Source of the DNA: Lysobacteraceae bacterium PS02065
Lineage (GTDB): Bacteria > Pseudomonadota > Gammaproteobacteria > Xanthomonadales > Rhodanobacteraceae
Assembly: GCA_029959555.1 (NCBI GenBank)
Contig: JASCPI010000010.1
Location: 51,232-115,231 of the forward strand
Reading direction: 5' to 3'
DNA: 64,000 nucleotides
A model generated the notes under the pieces. That model did not search any database, had not been told where the DNA came from, and saw only the letters and a program-made list of their open reading frames with translations. The position numbers and the translations under genes were made by a program. Shown here in pieces: positions 46,042-54,486 of this stretch (the first letter of the stretch is position 1; every line of letters starts with the position of its first letter).

Positions 46042-46068
46042 CGGTGCGCGGAAGCATTCCGCGCACCG
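46042..46068. terminator. Hairpin after fghA, at convergent junction
   Basis: Perfect 12-bp stem (46042-46053 with 46057-46068) with a 3-nt loop, 13 nt after the fghA stop and in the gap before the convergent 46206 gene. Followed by GCTGCCTCTTCG, which is T-containing but not a U-tract. Strongest candidate end of ynfA-fghA. Confidence 0.6.
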
Positions 46069-46205
46069 GCTGCCTCTTCGCGTCGACATCAGCCGACGCC
46101 GACGCCAGCCCCGGCCCGTCACGACCGCCATGGCCGGACGTTCCGCCAGGATCACGGATCCGCCGTCCGATGCGACGACAGCGGTACCCGGCGTCTGCGG
46201 GACCG

Positions 46206-46736
46206 CTACGGCGTGACGCCGGCGATCGCCGGCAGCTTCCGCTCGTCGTTGCCGCACGACGCGGCATCGCCACAGTCCGCAGCCTGCACGCGCGCGATCG
46301 CCGCCGTGGCGCAGCTTTCGACGGTCGTGTCGCCACCGCCGGCGAGGATGCAACGGCGCACGTCCGCCGAAGGCCATGCGCCGTTTCGCGCTGCACCGGC
46401 GAGGATGCGCGGATCGCCGTCGAGGCGGCGCACCGCCGAAACCAGCGCCTCGCGATGACGAGGCTGCAACGAACTGTAGCCTGCGGCCGCGAGCACGAGC
46501 ATGCGGTTGGTGTCGTCGGCGAGGTGCTGCGCGGCCTCCGCATCGGTGCGTGGCTGCGCACCGTCCAACGAAGGCTCGCCGAGGATCCCTGCGGCCTCGA
46601 CGACACGTGCGGCGGCGGCATCGAGCGGCGTCTCGAACCGCTCCAGCATGACCCAGACCGTGCCGATGGCGCCGGCGACGACACCCGCGAGCAGCGCGGG
46701 TACGGCGACGAGGGTGAACTGCATCGACGTGCGCAT
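46206..46736 (-). CDS. Small membrane-anchored hypothetical protein
   Basis: 176 aa, with AAGGAGG 6 nt before the ATG, one of the best ribosome binding sites in the window. One N-terminal TM (about 8-32, FTLVAVPALLAGVVAGAIGTVWVM), then a helical soluble domain (35-125) and a short C-terminal part with three or four Cys (RRCILAGG, ESCATAAI, ADCGDAASCG). No family is recognised. The signal-anchor suggests a periplasmic domain. It is 79 bp downstream of the thioesterase gene. Confidence 0.7.
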   Translation of the reverse strand: MRTSMQFTLVAVPALLAGVVAGAIGTVWVMLERFETPLDAAAARVVEAAGILGEPSLDGAQPRTDAEAAQHLADDTNRMLVLAAAGYSSLQPRHREALVSAVRRLDGDPRILAGAARNGAWPSADVRRCILAGGGDTTVESCATAAIARVQAADCGDAASCGNDERKLPAIAGVTP

Positions 46737-46815
46737 GATCTGCCTCCTTGTCGGTTCCCTGTCGCCCGACCCTAGCAGATCCCAGGCGTGCGTACCCGGC
46801 ACGCGTCCACGGCAC

Positions 46816-47277
46816 TCAACCGCGCGGCGACACCCACATCGTGATGTCGGCATCGAACACGAGCGTGCCCTGTGCATCGTGCACGTCGACGTGCGCGATC
46901 ACGTCGCGGCCGGGCCCGGCTTCGAGCATCGGCACGCCGGCCGTCGCGACGAGGCGACCGCGCGCCTTGGCGAGGTAGCGCACGGCCATGCCCTTGGGGA
47001 TCCAGCGCATCGCGTCGGGGATCGTCGCGTCGGTGGCGAGGCCGCCGGCGAGTTCGGCGGCGTTGCACAGCGCGATCGCGTGTACGGTGCCGATGTGGTT
47101 GCGGATCGCGCGGCGCTCGCGCAGCGACACCACGCAGGTGCACGGCGCGAGCCGCTCGATGGTCGGACGGATCGAGGCGAAGTACGGCGCCTGCACGCAG
47201 ACCAGGCGCGAGAACAGCCAGCGCCCCGCGGCCGAACCGCCGAAGCGTTCGAACTGCCGCAGGGCGCGCGAGGCCAT
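46816..47277 (-). CDS. Hotdog-fold thioesterase-like protein (DUF4442)
   Basis: 153 aa. DUF4442 hotdog fold, with HIGTVHAIALCNAAELAGGLATDATI as the central helix and VRYLAKARGRLVATAG and VIAHVDVHDAQGTLVFDADITMWV as strands. Family members hydrolyse acyl-CoAs, though many are uncharacterised. It begins 2 nt after the fadE stop, so it is co-transcribed and probably clears acyl-CoA intermediates or acts with FadE. Confidence 0.88.
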   Translation of the reverse strand: MASRALRQFERFGGSAAGRWLFSRLVCVQAPYFASIRPTIERLAPCTCVVSLRERRAIRNHIGTVHAIALCNAAELAGGLATDATIPDAMRWIPKGMAVRYLAKARGRLVATAGVPMLEAGPGRDVIAHVDVHDAQGTLVFDADITMWVSPRG

Positions 47278-47279
47278 GC

Positions 47280-49763
47280 TCAGGCCACGTTGCGCAGCGT
47301 GGCCGGCGTACCGCCGCCCTGGCCGCGCTTGCCGGCTGATCGCAGCTCGGCCGGATCGAAGTCGTCGACCGAGATGAACTCGAAGGTCGCCGCTCGCACG
47401 CGTGCGAGCAGTTCACGCTCGCCCTTCGAGAGCACGCCCTTGTCTTCGGCCGAGGCGAGCTGCGCGTCGTAGTCGAGGCCTTCGAGCTCGCCGGACTTGA
47501 GCGCCTTGAGGAACTTGCGCTCCACCGGCTCGGCCGCGATCACGTCGGGCAGCAGCGCGTTCATGCGGCCGATCGGATTGTTCGCGGTCGGCGACAGGTA
47601 GGCCCAGTCGGTCAGGCGCGAACGCGCCTCGTTCGGCGCCGTGAGGATCGCGGCGACACGACGGCCGAGGCGATCCGACGGCGGCACCTCGCGGCGACCG
47701 AGCGGGAACACCAGCGCGCGCAGCAGCCACGCGACCGGACGCACCGGGAAGTTGCGGATCACGCCGTCGAGCGCCATCTGCATGCGCCACACGCACTCGT
47801 GGAACGCCCACGCGAGCAGCGGCTGGTCGGAGACCGGGCGGCCTTCGTCCTCGTAGTGCTTGAGCATGCTCGACGCGATGTAGAGGTGCGAGAGCACGTC
47901 GCCGAGGCGCGCCGAGATCTTCTCCTTGAACTTGAGCTTGCCGCCGAGGACGAGCATCGAGGTGTCGGCGACCAGCGCGAGCGCGGCCGAGTAGCGGTTG
48001 AGCTTGCGGTAGAAGCGGCGCGTGTAGGCATCGCCCGGTGCACCGCCGATCTTCGCGTGGGTGACGCCGAGCACGAGGCTGCGCGCGGCATTCGAGATGC
48101 CGAAACCGACGTGCTTGAACAGCACGCGGTCGAACGCGCGCAGGCGCGTGGAATAGTCGGGGATCGCCGCGGCCTGCATCTCCTCGAGCACGTAAGGATG
48201 GCAGCGGATCGCACCCTGGCCGAAGATCATGAGGCTGCGCGTCATGATGTTGGCGCCTTCCACCGTGATCATGATCGGCACACCCTGCCAGGCGCGGCCG
48301 AGGTAGTTGCCCGGGCCGAGGATCACGCCCTTGCCGCCGTGCACGTCCATCGCATCCTTGCAGACCTCGCGCGCCCATTCGGTCGCGTGGTACTTGGCGA
48401 TCGCCGACGGCACCGCCGGACGCTCGCCGCGATCGACCGCCGCCGCCGTCGCACGCGACAGCGCCGCGGTCGCGTAGGTGTAGCCGCCGATGCGCGCGAG
48501 CGCTTCCTCGACACCTTCGAAACGACCGATCGCGAGGCCGAACTGCTTGCGCATGCGCGCATAGGCACCGGTCGCGGCGACCGCGGCGCGACCGCCACCG
48601 GTCGCACTCGACGGCAGCGAGATCGCGCGGCCGACGGACAGGCACTCGACCAGCATGCGCCAGCCCTGCCCGGCCATCTCGGGACCGCCGATGAGCTGCG
48701 ACAGCGGCACGAACACGTCCTTGCCGCGCACGGGACCGTTCTGGAACGGCACGTTGAGCGGGAAGTGGCGACGACCGATCTCGAGGCCGTCGGTGTCGCG
48801 CGGAATCAGCGCGAGCGTGATGCCGAGGTCCTTGTCGTCGCCGAGCAGGCCATCGGGGTCATACATGCGGAACGCGAGGCCGACGATCGTCGCGACCGGC
48901 GCGAGCGTGATGTAGCGCTTGTCGAACGTGAGGCGCACGCCGAGCACGTTGGCGCCCTGCCACTCGCCCTTGCAGACGATGCCGAAGTCGGGAATCGAGG
49001 TCGCATCCGAGCCCGCGTACGGACCGGTCAGCGCGAAGCACGGGATCTCGCGGCCGTCGGCGAGGCGCGGCAGGTAGTGGTTCTTCTGGTCGTCGGTGCC
49101 GTAGTGCAGCAGCAGCTCGGCCGGGCCGAGCGAGTTCGGCACCGCGACCGTCGAGGACACGGTCGCCGACATGCTCGCGATCTTCTGCAGCACGGCCGAA
49201 TGCGCGAGCGCCGAGAAGCCGAGGCCGCCGTACTGCTTCGGGATGATCATGCCGAAGAAGCGGTTGGCCTTGAGGTACTCCCACATCTCGGGCGGGAGGT
49301 CGGCGAGTTCGTGCGTGATCTGCCACTCGTCGATGCGCGAGCACAGGCCTTCGACCTCGTTGTCGAGGAACGCCTGCTCCTCGATGCTGAGCTGCGGGCG
49401 CGGCTGCGCGTGCAGTTCCTTCCATGCGGGCTTGCCGCTGAAGAGCTGGCCTTCGAAACCGACCGTGCCGGCCTCGAGCGCGATCTGCTCGGTCGGCGAC
49501 AGCTGCGGCGTGATCTTGCGGTAGATCGCCAGCAGCGGTGCGCTGATCTTCGCGCGGCGGAAGTCGACGAGGTTGAGCGGCACCGCGACGACCGCGAGCA
49601 CGAGCAGCGGCAGCGCGATCGCGAGCCAGTGGCTGCCGACCGCGAGGCCTGCGCCGAGGATCGCGACGGCGGTGGCGATCGACCACACGCGCAGGCCGAG
49701 GCGGTGATAGGCCACCACGAGCGTGACCGCGAGCGCGGCGAGCAACGGGACCAGCTGGATCAT
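47280..49763 (-). CDS. fadE: Acyl-CoA dehydrogenase FadE
   Basis: Membrane-bound flavoprotein for the first step of beta-oxidation, reducing ETF. 827 aa, the length of the gammaproteobacterial FadE family (E. coli 814). Two hydrophobic segments at 1-60 precede the acyl-CoA dehydrogenase domain (FGMIIPKQYGGLGFSALAHS, CFALTGPYAGSDATSIPDFG, PLNVPFQNGPVRGKDVFVPLSQLIGGPEMAGQGWRML). A DUF1974 C-terminal region carries GGKLKFKEKISARLGDVLSHLYI. GAGAGGAGT upstream of the ATG is the RBS. Operon with hydrolase upstream and thioesterase downstream. Its electron acceptors EtfAB and ETF-QO are also encoded in the window. Confidence 0.97.
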   Translation of the reverse strand: MIQLVPLLAALAVTLVVAYHRLGLRVWSIATAVAILGAGLAVGSHWLAIALPLLVLAVVAVPLNLVDFRRAKISAPLLAIYRKITPQLSPTEQIALEAGTVGFEGQLFSGKPAWKELHAQPRPQLSIEEQAFLDNEVEGLCSRIDEWQITHELADLPPEMWEYLKANRFFGMIIPKQYGGLGFSALAHSAVLQKIASMSATVSSTVAVPNSLGPAELLLHYGTDDQKNHYLPRLADGREIPCFALTGPYAGSDATSIPDFGIVCKGEWQGANVLGVRLTFDKRYITLAPVATIVGLAFRMYDPDGLLGDDKDLGITLALIPRDTDGLEIGRRHFPLNVPFQNGPVRGKDVFVPLSQLIGGPEMAGQGWRMLVECLSVGRAISLPSSATGGGRAAVAATGAYARMRKQFGLAIGRFEGVEEALARIGGYTYATAALSRATAAAVDRGERPAVPSAIAKYHATEWAREVCKDAMDVHGGKGVILGPGNYLGRAWQGVPIMITVEGANIMTRSLMIFGQGAIRCHPYVLEEMQAAAIPDYSTRLRAFDRVLFKHVGFGISNAARSLVLGVTHAKIGGAPGDAYTRRFYRKLNRYSAALALVADTSMLVLGGKLKFKEKISARLGDVLSHLYIASSMLKHYEDEGRPVSDQPLLAWAFHECVWRMQMALDGVIRNFPVRPVAWLLRALVFPLGRREVPPSDRLGRRVAAILTAPNEARSRLTDWAYLSPTANNPIGRMNALLPDVIAAEPVERKFLKALKSGELEGLDYDAQLASAEDKGVLSKGERELLARVRAATFEFISVDDFDPAELRSAGKRGQGGGTPATLRNVA

Positions 49764-49800
49764 GGGGTGACTCCTCTCTCGAAGCGGGCGGGCCTGCCGG

Positions 49801-50676
49801 TCACGCCGGCAAGGCCTGCAGGAAATCCATCACGTGGCGCGCGAACGCGGTGTTCTCGTCACCGGCGACCATGTGCGTGGCGCGAGGCACTTCTACATGC
49901 TTCGCATGGGGTACGAGCTCTAGAAACTCGGCGATCGTCGCGGGCGAGACGACATCGCTCGCCGCGCCCGTGACGAGCAGCACCGGGATCGCGAGCCGGC
50001 GCGCCGCGGCGAACAGGTCGCCCTGGTGACGTTCGGCATCCTCGGCGATCGGGCCGAGCATGCGCGGGTCCCAGTGCCAGCGCAGGCGCCCGTCGGACGA
50101 TGGCGTGAGCAGGCCGCGCAGGCGCTCGGGCGACTTGCGCTCCGTGCGGTGCGGCAGGTAGCGCGCGACGGTCTCGGCGGCCTCTTCGAGATCGGCGAAA
50201 CCGTCGGGATGCGCGCGCATGAAGCCGAGGATGCGCGCGACGCCGGCAGGCTCCCAACGCGGGGTCACGTCGACGAGCACGAGCGCACGGCACGGCGGCG
50301 CCTCGCCACCCGCCGCGGCGATGCCGACTAGACCGCCCATCGATGCGCCGACGACCACGGGCGGCGACGGCACGAGCGCGCACACGGCATGCAGATCGGC
50401 GACGAGCTGGTCGACGGCGTAGTCGCCGGACGCGAGGCGATCACTGTCGCCGTGACCGCGCGCGTCGTAGCTCAGCGCCTGCCAGCCCGCGGCCGGCAGG
50501 GCCTGCGCGACGCCGCGCCATGCAAGCCGCGTCTGGCCGAAGCCGTGCGCGAACACGACGGCGGGACGATCCGGATCGCCATGACGCTCGACCGCGAGCA
50601 TCACGTCGTCGGCGGTCGCGACACGCGTGACGGTCGATGGCGAAGCGAAAGGGGTGTCGACGGCAACCATACGCAT
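49801..50676 (-). CDS. Alpha/beta hydrolase
   Basis: 291 aa. HGF oxyanion region (VFAHGFGQTRLAW), RGHGDS turn, nucleophile elbow GASMGG, Asp near 235 (LLVTGAASDVVSP) and catalytic His in RATHMVAGDE. Soluble, no signal. ATG 50676 and the nearby in-frame ATG 50670 are both possible starts. Divergent from a TetR gene and upstream of fadE by 37 bp. Probably an esterase or thioesterase in the same regulon as fadE; its substrate is unknown. A 20-bp inverted repeat covers its start (50666-50685). Confidence 0.88.
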   Translation of the reverse strand: MRMVAVDTPFASPSTVTRVATADDVMLAVERHGDPDRPAVVFAHGFGQTRLAWRGVAQALPAAGWQALSYDARGHGDSDRLASGDYAVDQLVADLHAVCALVPSPPVVVGASMGGLVGIAAAGGEAPPCRALVLVDVTPRWEPAGVARILGFMRAHPDGFADLEEAAETVARYLPHRTERKSPERLRGLLTPSSDGRLRWHWDPRMLGPIAEDAERHQGDLFAAARRLAIPVLLVTGAASDVVSPATIAEFLELVPHAKHVEVPRATHMVAGDENTAFARHVMDFLQALPA

Positions 50677-50685
50677 AAGTATGGT
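50666..50685. promoter_or_regulatory. Inverted repeat, candidate TetR operator
   Basis: 7-bp perfect arms accatac (50666-50672) and gtatggt (50679-50685) around a 6-bp centre (20 bp). It overlaps the start codons of the alpha/beta hydrolase and lies 92 bp before the divergent TetR gene. Size and symmetry fit a TetR-family operator that would repress the hydrolase-fadE operon. Confidence 0.5.
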
Positions 50686-50777
50686 GATCAAGTCGTCGCC
50701 ACGCAACGGGTTTTCCTGACGCGCCGCAACACGGCCCGATCTGGTCAGCCGCGGAGCCCTGCGGCACACTGGCGCCG

Positions 50778-51365
50778 ATGACGGAACAGCCGCCACACAA
50801 GAACGAAGCGCGCGGTCGCCTGTCCGCGGCCGACTGGGAACAGGCGGCGCTCGACGCGATCGCCGAATCCGGTCTCGCCGCGGTCGCCGTCGAGGCGCTC
50901 GCACGCACCCTCGGCGTCACCAAGGGCAGCTTCTACTGGCATTTCCCGACTCGCGAGGCGCTCATCAAGGCCGCGCTCGAACGCTGGGAGCGCCGCGACG
51001 AGGACGAGGTGCTCGGTCGCGTCGAGCCGATCGACGATCCACGCGAGCGCCTGCGCGACCTGTTCCGCCGCGTCAGCGGCGAGGCGCAGTCCCATGTCAT
51101 CTACGGCGCGCTGCTGCAGGCCTCCGACCATCCGGTCGTGCAGCCGATGATCGAGCGCATCTCGGCCCGCCGCCTCGGCCTGCTCACGCTGGCTTATCGC
51201 CAGGCCGGTTTCGAACGCCGCGATGCCGCCCATCGCGCACGCCTCGCCTACACGGCGTACACGGGCTTCCTGCAGCTCAACCAGCGCCACGGCATGCCGC
51301 GCATGGACCAGGCCGAGTACGAGGCCTATGTCGATCACGTCATCGCGACGTTGATTCCGGGCTGA
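50778..51365 (+). CDS. TetR/AcrR-family transcriptional regulator
   Basis: 195 aa. The N-terminal TetR DNA-binding domain (about 15-62) contains EQAALDAIAESGLAAVAVEALARTLGVTKGSFYWHFPTREALI, with the helix-turn-helix VEALARTLGVTKGSFYWHF. The C-terminal ligand domain is not assigned to a subfamily. Divergent from the alpha/beta hydrolase-fadE-thioesterase operon, so it is the likely repressor, with an acyl-CoA or fatty acid as possible inducer. This is a FadR-like role filled by a TetR protein, by context only. Confidence 0.93.
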   Translation: MTEQPPHKNEARGRLSAADWEQAALDAIAESGLAAVAVEALARTLGVTKGSFYWHFPTREALIKAALERWERRDEDEVLGRVEPIDDPRERLRDLFRRVSGEAQSHVIYGALLQASDHPVVQPMIERISARRLGLLTLAYRQAGFERRDAAHRARLAYTAYTGFLQLNQRHGMPRMDQAEYEAYVDHVIATLIPG

Positions 51366-51580
51366 GGCCATCCGTACCACCACGACCCCGGTCGTGAGCA
51401 CGGCGTACGAAGTGGCCGACGACGCGATCCGTCGCATGTAAACGTTTTCCCGCGAAAACGCGGCGAAATCAGCGCCTTGGCATGCTGCGCCCGACCTTGC
51501 CTTGACCCCGGTCGGCCGCTAGCGTCGCGCGCCATTGCCCCTTTTCCGCCGCGCGGCCCGGTTCGCGCCACGAGGATTCG

Positions 51581-53365
51581 ATGCCTAGTTCGCTGGACGC
51601 CCTGAACCACTGGGTCGACGCTGTTGCCCGCCTCACCACGCCCGACGCGATCCACTGGTGCGACGGTTCCGAAGAAGAGAACGCGATGCTCGCCGCGCGC
51701 ATGCGCGACAGCGGCGACTTCATCGCGCTGAACCCCGAGACCCACCCCGGCTGCCACCTGCACCGCTCGAGCCCGTCCGACGTCGCGCGCGTCGAGCACC
51801 TGACCTTCATCTGCACGCGCGATCCCGAGGACGCCGGCCCCAACAACCACTGGATGGCGCCGGACGAGGCGCACGCGAAGATGGACGCGCTGTTCGCAGG
51901 CTGCATGCACGGGCGCACGCTCTACGTGATCCCGTACTGCATGGGCCCGATCGACGCGCCGAACGCGCGCTGCGGCGTGGAGATCACCGACTCGCCGTAC
52001 GTCGTCGCCAACATGCGCCTCATGACGCGCATGGGCGCGGCGGCACTCGCGCGCATCGAGCGCGAAGGACACTTCGTGAAGGGCCTGCATTCGACCGGCG
52101 AGCTCGATCCCGATCGCCGCTTCATCATGCATTTTCCCGAGGAACTCGCGATCCAGTCGTACGGCTCGGGCTACGGCGGCAATGCGCTGCTCGGCAAGAA
52201 GTGCCACGCGCTGCGCATCGGCTCGTGGCAGGCGCGCCAGGAAGGCTGGCTCGCCGAGCACATGCTCATCGTCGGCATCGAGAACCCGCAGGGCGAGACG
52301 CACTACGTCGCCGCGGCGTTCCCGTCGGCCTGCGGCAAGACCAACCTCGCGATGCTGATCCCGCCCGAGCGCTACCGCCGCGCCGGCTGGAAGGTGTGGA
52401 CGGTCGGCGACGACATCTGCTGGATGACGCCGGGCCCCGACGGGCGCCTGTGGGCGATCAATCCCGAGGCCGGCTACTTCGGTGTCGCACCGGGCACCGG
52501 CAAGGGCACCAACCCGAATGCGCTCGCGATGCTCGATCGCGACACGATCTTCACCAACGTCGGCGTCACCGCCGACGGCCAGCCGTGGTGGGAAGGCCTC
52601 GACGACGGCACGCCCGCGAAGGACTGGCAGGGGCGCGATTTCGATCCCGCCAACGGCCCGGCCGCGCATGCGAATGCGCGCTTCACCGTGTCCGCGAAGC
52701 AGTGCCCGAGCTGGTCGCCGCGCGCCGAGGATCCGCAGGGCGTGCCGATCAGCGCGATCGTGTTCGGCGGCCGTCGTCCGTCACTCGTGCCGCTCGTGAT
52801 CGAGGCGCGCGACTGGACCCACGGCGTGCTCGTCGGCGCCGCGATGGGCTCGGAGACGACCGCCGCCGCGACCGGCGCGGTCGGCGTGCTGCGCCGCGAC
52901 TCGATGGCGATGAAGCCGTTCTGCGGCTACAACTTCGCGGACTACTTCGCGCACTGGCTGTCGTTCGACAAGGCCGGCGCGAAGCTGCCGAAGATCTTCC
53001 ACGTCAACTGGTTCCGCAAGAGTGCCGACGGCCGCTTCACGTGGCCGGGCTTCGGCGAGAACCTGCGCGTGCTCGAGTGGATCGTGGGCCGCTGCGCGGG
53101 CACGCGCAGCGCGCAGGAGACACCGATCGGCCTGCTGCCGCGTGCGACGGACCTCGACGTGGAAGGCCTCGACCTCGCCGCGTCCGACCTCGCCATGCTG
53201 CTCGACGTCGATCTCGCCGGCTGGCAGGACGAACTCGCCGGCATCGGCGAGTACCTCGACACGTTCGGCCCGCGCCTGCCGGCCGCGCTGCGCCGTGAAC
53301 AGCAGCGCGTCGCCGCCGCACTCGACGAGGAAACCCGCCCGCGCGCGCGCGTCGCGACCGGCTGA
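51581..53365 (+). CDS. pckG: Phosphoenolpyruvate carboxykinase (GTP)
   Basis: Gluconeogenic enzyme converting oxaloacetate and GTP to PEP, CO2 and GDP. 594 aa. P-loop FPSACGKTN (247-255) with the reactive Cys C251, metal/substrate motifs YGSGYGGNALLGKKC and VGDDICWM, and the nucleotide-binding GFGENLRVLEW. The GTP-dependent form is typical of Lysobacterales, where the ATP form is absent. It lies alone after a 215-bp gap with a weak promoter-like TTGCCT-17-TAGCGT near 51500-51528. The stop codon lies in the loop of a perfect 8-bp hairpin. Confidence 0.98.
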   Translation: MPSSLDALNHWVDAVARLTTPDAIHWCDGSEEENAMLAARMRDSGDFIALNPETHPGCHLHRSSPSDVARVEHLTFICTRDPEDAGPNNHWMAPDEAHAKMDALFAGCMHGRTLYVIPYCMGPIDAPNARCGVEITDSPYVVANMRLMTRMGAAALARIEREGHFVKGLHSTGELDPDRRFIMHFPEELAIQSYGSGYGGNALLGKKCHALRIGSWQARQEGWLAEHMLIVGIENPQGETHYVAAAFPSACGKTNLAMLIPPERYRRAGWKVWTVGDDICWMTPGPDGRLWAINPEAGYFGVAPGTGKGTNPNALAMLDRDTIFTNVGVTADGQPWWEGLDDGTPAKDWQGRDFDPANGPAAHANARFTVSAKQCPSWSPRAEDPQGVPISAIVFGGRRPSLVPLVIEARDWTHGVLVGAAMGSETTAAATGAVGVLRRDSMAMKPFCGYNFADYFAHWLSFDKAGAKLPKIFHVNWFRKSADGRFTWPGFGENLRVLEWIVGRCAGTRSAQETPIGLLPRATDLDVEGLDLAASDLAMLLDVDLAGWQDELAGIGEYLDTFGPRLPAALRREQQRVAAALDEETRPRARVATG

Positions 53366-53374
53366 AGCCGGTCG
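53355..53374 (+). terminator. Hairpin enclosing the pckG stop codon
   Basis: Perfect 8-bp stem (53355-53362 with 53367-53374) and TGAA loop, the loop containing the pckG stop codon TGA. No U-tract. May act as a terminator or transcript-end structure; effect unknown. Confidence 0.35.
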
Positions 53375-53425
53375 ACGAGACAGGCCTTAAACCCCGGGCC
53401 GCTTCCGTGCATCGGAAGTGGCACC

Positions 53426-54013
53426 ATGAGTACCGCCTGTCTCGCCATGCCGCTGCCGACGATGAACCAGGTCGCGCGCCCCGAATCCGACGACGTCGAG
53501 CTCGTCCGCCGCGCTGCGGCCGGCGAGATGCGCGCGTTCGAGGCCCTCTACCGACGCCACGCGGGACGCGTGCACGGCGCCGTCTGGCGCCTGTCGGGGA
53601 TGAACGAGGCGCGCGCCGAGGAGCTCACCCAGGAAGCGTTCGTGCGCGCCTGGCAGAAGCTCGACAGCTTCCGCTTCGAGAGCGCGTTCACGACGTGGCT
53701 GCATCGCCTCGCGGTCAACGTCGCGCTGATGGAACTGCGCAGCCGCGATCCCGAGGACACCGTCGAGGACGGCGTCCTCGAGGCCGCGAGCGAACCCGTG
53801 CGGCCGTTCTGCGCGGGCGAGCGCGGCGACCTCGAACGCGCCGTCGCGGCGCTGCCGCCGCGTGCACGCGCGGTGCTCGTCCTGCACGATATCGAGGGAT
53901 GGAAGCACGAGGAGATCGGCCGCGAGCTCGGCATGGCGGTAGGCTCCTCGAAGGCCCAGCTGCATCGCGCTCGCGGACTGCTCAAGCGTGCGCTCGGAGA
54001 GACCGATGACTGA
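53426..54013 (+). CDS. ECF RNA polymerase sigma factor (RpoE-like)
   Basis: 195 aa. Region 2 spans about 25-95 (AAAGEMRAFEALYRRHAGRVHGAVWRLSG, EELTQEAFVRAWQKLDSFRFESAFTTWLHRLAVN). Region 4 spans about 140-190 (AVAALPPRARAVLVLHDIEGWKHEEIGRELGMAVGSSKAQLHRARGLL). Start at ATG 53426 with GGAAG upstream. Its stop overlaps the anti-sigma start by 8 nt (ATGACTGA). The first 20 residues are an extra N-terminal segment. An RpoE-type envelope-stress response is inferred from the linked membrane anti-sigma and secreted proteins. Confidence 0.93.
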   Translation: MSTACLAMPLPTMNQVARPESDDVELVRRAAAGEMRAFEALYRRHAGRVHGAVWRLSGMNEARAEELTQEAFVRAWQKLDSFRFESAFTTWLHRLAVNVALMELRSRDPEDTVEDGVLEAASEPVRPFCAGERGDLERAVAALPPRARAVLVLHDIEGWKHEEIGRELGMAVGSSKAQLHRARGLLKRALGETDD

Positions 54014-54476
54014 TTTCGAGATCCAGCGCCGCCTGCGCGACCTGCGCACGCCGCACGAGCCCTCGCACGACCTGTTCCCGCAGATCGCGCGGCGCATCGC
54101 CGAGGCTCAGCGCGCGGAGGCACCGGTACGCCGTCGCCGCGGCCTCGTGCCGTTCGCCGCGGCGGCCGCGATGGCCCTCGCCACGACGGTCGGCGTGGTC
54201 TCGCTGGCCGTGCACGACCAGCGCATGGGCGATGCCGAAGCCACCGCGATGCGCCCTGCCATGCCGTCGGTGCGCGAACAGATCGACCGCGCCCGCGAAC
54301 TCGCCACGAGCAGCGACCCGCGCCTGGCCAGTGCCGAGGTCGTCCTCGATGCCGCCACCGCCGAACTCGAGCAGGCGCTCGAACAGCAGCCCGACGCGAC
54401 CTTCCTCGTCGGCCTGATCAACCGCACCCACGCGCAACGCCGCAAGCTCGCGCGCCTCGGCCTGACGGCCGGATGA
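54006..54476 (+). CDS. Membrane anti-sigma factor (putative)
   Basis: 156 aa. A cytoplasmic N-terminus (1-45) rich in Arg with an ASD-like helix (FEIQRRLRDLRTPHEPSHDLFPQIARRIAEA) is followed by one TM (about 46-66, LVPFAAAAAMALATTVGVVSLAV) and an about 90-residue extracytoplasmic helical domain. Overlaps the sigma gene by 8 nt and begins MTD. The layout is that of membrane anti-sigma factors, but no zinc-binding HxxxCxxC motif is present. Function inferred from position. Confidence 0.8.
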   Translation: MTDFEIQRRLRDLRTPHEPSHDLFPQIARRIAEAQRAEAPVRRRRGLVPFAAAAAMALATTVGVVSLAVHDQRMGDAEATAMRPAMPSVREQIDRARELATSSDPRLASAEVVLDAATAELEQALEQQPDATFLVGLINRTHAQRRKLARLGLTAG

Positions 54477-54486
54477 GGATCCACCG

